Of a DNA stretch of 64,000 nucleotides, positions 61,871 through 64,000 are shown one piece after another (the first letter of the stretch is position 1; every line of letters begins with the position of its first letter). The position numbers were made by a program, and so were the translations under genes. This DNA is from Gracilibacillus kekensis (GTDB lineage: Bacteria > Bacillota > Bacilli > Bacillales > Amphibacillaceae), in assembly GCF_900143085.1 (NCBI RefSeq), contig NZ_FRCZ01000004.1:62001-126000 (forward strand), given 5' to 3'. The notes under the pieces were generated by a model, which saw nothing but the letters and a program-made list of their open reading frames with translations, searched no databases and was not told the DNA's origin.

Positions 61871-62920
61871 ATGAACAAAAAAAACGTTTTAGTTGTTGAT
61901 GATTCAGCTTTCATGCGAAAAATGATATCGGATATTATTAATACTTCATCGTCTTTAGCTGTTATTGATACTGCTCGAAATGGACAAGATGCTTTGGCTA
62001 AAGTAAAGAAACTGAAGCCGGATGTGGTTACCTTGGATGTTGAAATGCCTCTAATGGACGGCATTTCAACATTGCGAGCCGTTATGCGAGAGATACCTAC
62101 ACCAGTTGTAATGTTATCGAGTTTAACAAAATCGGGTGCCGATAAAACAATAGAAGCAATGTCCTACGGTGCAGTTGATTTTATAGCAAAGCCTTCTGGA
62201 TCTATTTCCTTAAATATTAAGGATATTGAAGCAAAAATAGTAAAGAAAGTCGAACATGCAACCCAAGCCAATTATCATTTGGTTACAAAGCAAACACAAA
62301 AAGTAGATAAAAACACCTATAAGCCAATTATAAGTAATCGCCCAATTGTTGCTATTGGATCATCAACTGGAGGTCCTCGTGCCTTGCAACAAATTATTAC
62401 TCAACTTCCTACAAACCTGAAAGCACCTGTTGTGATTGTTCAACACATGCCAAAAGGTTTCACTAAATCATTAGCAGAACGTTTAGACAAACTCTCAAAT
62501 GTTTCGGTTAAGGAAGTAGAAGATGGAGATCTGATTGAGCAAAGTAATGTCTATTTAGCACCAGGAGGAAAACAATTTAAAGTGAAAGAAGTCAATCACC
62601 AATTTGTTGCAGAAGTTAAACAAGATCTACCAGTGAATGGTCATCAACCTGCAGTTGATGTATTATTTGAATCCATATCAGAATTATCTGATTGTCATCC
62701 AATTGCCGTTGTGTTAACAGGAATGGGAAGTGATGGAGCCAAAGGTATTATACAACTGAAAAAAAAGCATCCAAGGACAATTACAATTACACAATCAAAA
62801 GATACGTGTGTAGTGTACGGGATGCCGCAGTCAGCTGAAAAAACCGGTTTAGTAGATTACGTGAAGGATTTAGAAAATATAAGTGAAATACTAGTACAAA
62901 AAATTCCTAAGAAGAGGTGA
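61871..62920 (+). CDS. cheB: Chemotaxis methylesterase CheB
   Basis: CheB removes methyl groups from (and deamidates) chemoreceptors when phosphorylated. The 349-residue protein has a receiver domain with Asp10/Asp11 and the phosphorylation site Asp56 (TLDVEMPLMDG), a linker, and a methylesterase domain with catalytic Ser in IGSSTGGPRAL, His in VQHMPKGF and Asp in TGMGSDGAKG. Confidence 0.97.
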   Translation: MNKKNVLVVDDSAFMRKMISDIINTSSSLAVIDTARNGQDALAKVKKLKPDVVTLDVEMPLMDGISTLRAVMREIPTPVVMLSSLTKSGADKTIEAMSYGAVDFIAKPSGSISLNIKDIEAKIVKKVEHATQANYHLVTKQTQKVDKNTYKPIISNRPIVAIGSSTGGPRALQQIITQLPTNLKAPVVIVQHMPKGFTKSLAERLDKLSNVSVKEVEDGDLIEQSNVYLAPGGKQFKVKEVNHQFVAEVKQDLPVNGHQPAVDVLFESISELSDCHPIAVVLTGMGSDGAKGIIQLKKKHPRTITITQSKDTCVVYGMPQSAEKTGLVDYVKDLENISEILVQKIPKKR

Positions 62921-62927
62921 AGTAGTC

Positions 62928-64000
62928 ATGGAAAATAATGAATACCTTGAAGTGTTTATAGAGGAAAGTAAGGAACATATCCAATCATTAAACGATCAAT
63001 TATTAATTTTAGAAAAAGAACCAGAAAATATGGGCACTGTTGGAGAAATATTTCGATCTGCTCATACATTAAAAGGTATGGCAGCTACAATGGGGTATCA
63101 AGATCTAGCAGATTTAACTCATAAAATGGAAAATGTTTTGGATTTAGTTCGAAATGATCAATTAAAAATTACAACAGCTATTATAGATGTCATTTTTCAG
63201 GCAGTTGATCAATTAGAGGGTATGGTTTTAGATATAGTTGACGGTGGTGATGGTTCATCTGATGTGCAAGGTTTGGTCAATAAACTACAGGCAATAGAAT
63301 CGAAAGAGGATCCAGAGTCAATTAATACTCAAGAAGCTCCAACAACAAATGAAAAAACTAGTCCAAGCATTTACGGACACTTCAATCAGTTGGATCAATT
63401 CGAAACGGCTATCTTAGACCAATCACTAGAAAGTAGTCACTACAACTTAGAAATAAAAGTGAAACTTAATGAAAACTGTTTATTAAAAGCAGCTCGAGTT
63501 TATATGGTATTTGAAGTTTTGGAACAGGTCGGGGAAGTAATTAAATCCGATCCGAGCGTACAAGAGTTGGAAGAAGAGAATTTCGAGCTTGAATTTCATG
63601 TGCTTTTAGTAACGAAAGATACTCCAGAAGAAGTAAAAAAGAAAATTTTAAAAGTTTCAGAGATAGAGGAAGTAACAGTTTCTGTTTTTGATCATCATAA
63701 GCAAGAATCTATTTCTAGTACTACTGAAAGCGAAGCTGAAGATGCTGGTATAGAAAATCGTACAGAAAATAAACAACAAACAGATAATAAGAAAAAAACG
63801 ACGAAGGCTGTAACTAGCAAAACAATAAGAGTGAATATTGATAGATTAGATGGTTTGATGAATCTATTTGAAGAATTAGTCATTGATAGAGGTCGATTGG
63901 AACAGATATCATCCAGTTTAAAACATGCGGAACTGCAAGAAACAGTGGAGCGCATGACCCGTATATCAGGAGATTTACAAAATATTATCTTAAATATGCG
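62928..64000 (+). CDS. cheA: Chemotaxis histidine kinase CheA, N-terminal part (3' truncated)
   Basis: The frame stays open to the window end (357 codons). It has an HPt domain with the phosphorylation site His46 in RSAHTLKGMAATMG, a P2 domain (about 175-260) with a CheY/CheB-binding fold, an acidic and Lys-rich linker (about 265-300), and the start of the P3 dimerisation domain (IRVNIDRLDGLMNLFEELVIDR). The kinase and CheW-like domains lie beyond the window. ATG 62928 follows AGAGGTGA. Confidence 0.96.
   Translation, partial: MENNEYLEVFIEESKEHIQSLNDQLLILEKEPENMGTVGEIFRSAHTLKGMAATMGYQDLADLTHKMENVLDLVRNDQLKITTAIIDVIFQAVDQLEGMVLDIVDGGDGSSDVQGLVNKLQAIESKEDPESINTQEAPTTNEKTSPSIYGHFNQLDQFETAILDQSLESSHYNLEIKVKLNENCLLKAARVYMVFEVLEQVGEVIKSDPSVQELEEENFELEFHVLLVTKDTPEEVKKKILKVSEIEEVTVSVFDHHKQESISSTTESEAEDAGIENRTENKQQTDNKKKTTKAVTSKTIRVNIDRLDGLMNLFEELVIDRGRLEQISSSLKHAELQETVERMTRISGDLQNIILNM

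Overview
This window is a chromosomal core segment from an AT-rich, endospore-forming, motile member of the Bacillaceae. Gene content and order follow the Bacillus subtilis prkC-to-cheA block closely. The presence of SpoVM indicates sporulation. The intergenic repeats and low GC fit a moderately halophilic genus such as Gracilibacillus, Oceanobacillus or Virgibacillus; the genus is an inference. No prophage, CRISPR array, insertion sequence with a transposase, tRNA or rRNA was seen.

Layout. 1-4.4 kb: end of prkC, then rsgA, rpe, thiN, spoVM and, on the minus strand, rpmB. 5-7.1 kb: yloU and fakA. 7.8-14.3 kb: recG, then the FapR-controlled fatty acid operon fapR-plsX-fabD-fabG-acpP with a recognisable FapR operator, then rnc. 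14.9-22.2 kb: a minus-strand UPF0435 gene, then smc, ftsY, ylxM, ffh, rpsP and khpA. 22.9-30.1 kb: ylqD, rimM, trmD, rplS (with a leader), lepB, rbgA, rnhB, ylqG and ylqH. 30.8-40.3 kb: sucCD, dprA, topA, xerC, hslV, hslU and codY. 40.9 kb to the end: the fla/che operon from flgB through cheB into a truncated cheA, with very tight or overlapping genes throughout.

How the genes work together. The first half couples ribosome maturation and translation (rsgA, rbgA, rimM, trmD, rpmB, rpsP, rplS, khpA), protein targeting (ftsY, ffh, ylxM, lepB), membrane lipid supply (fakA, fapR regulon), and chromosome maintenance (recG, smc, rnhB, topA, dprA, xerC). CodY, a GTP/branched-chain amino acid sensor, lies just before the flagellar operon. 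That operon encodes the rod and hook, the MS and C rings, the type III export gate with its ATPase, placement factors (FlhF, FlhG) and the start of the chemotaxis set.

Two gene-content differences from B. subtilis stand out: sdaAB-sdaAA is absent between fakA and recG, and trmFO is absent between topA and xerC.

The main structure outside genes is a family of about 400-500 bp non-coding composite repeats. There are five largely intact copies, one internally deleted copy and several remnants, all between operons in the first 41 kb. Each is built from two inverted half-units carrying nested hairpins and ends in a short ACTGCG-type inverted repeat. Stem sequences differ between copies while pairing is kept. 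A second, smaller hairpin family (AAAATCCAAACGAT type) precedes the large repeat directly in three of four cases. Other points are a hairpin between the swrD ribosome binding site and its start codon, a methionine in place of the expected asparagine in the RbgA NKxD motif, and an Asp2 HslV. I did not find a convincing new multi-gene system.
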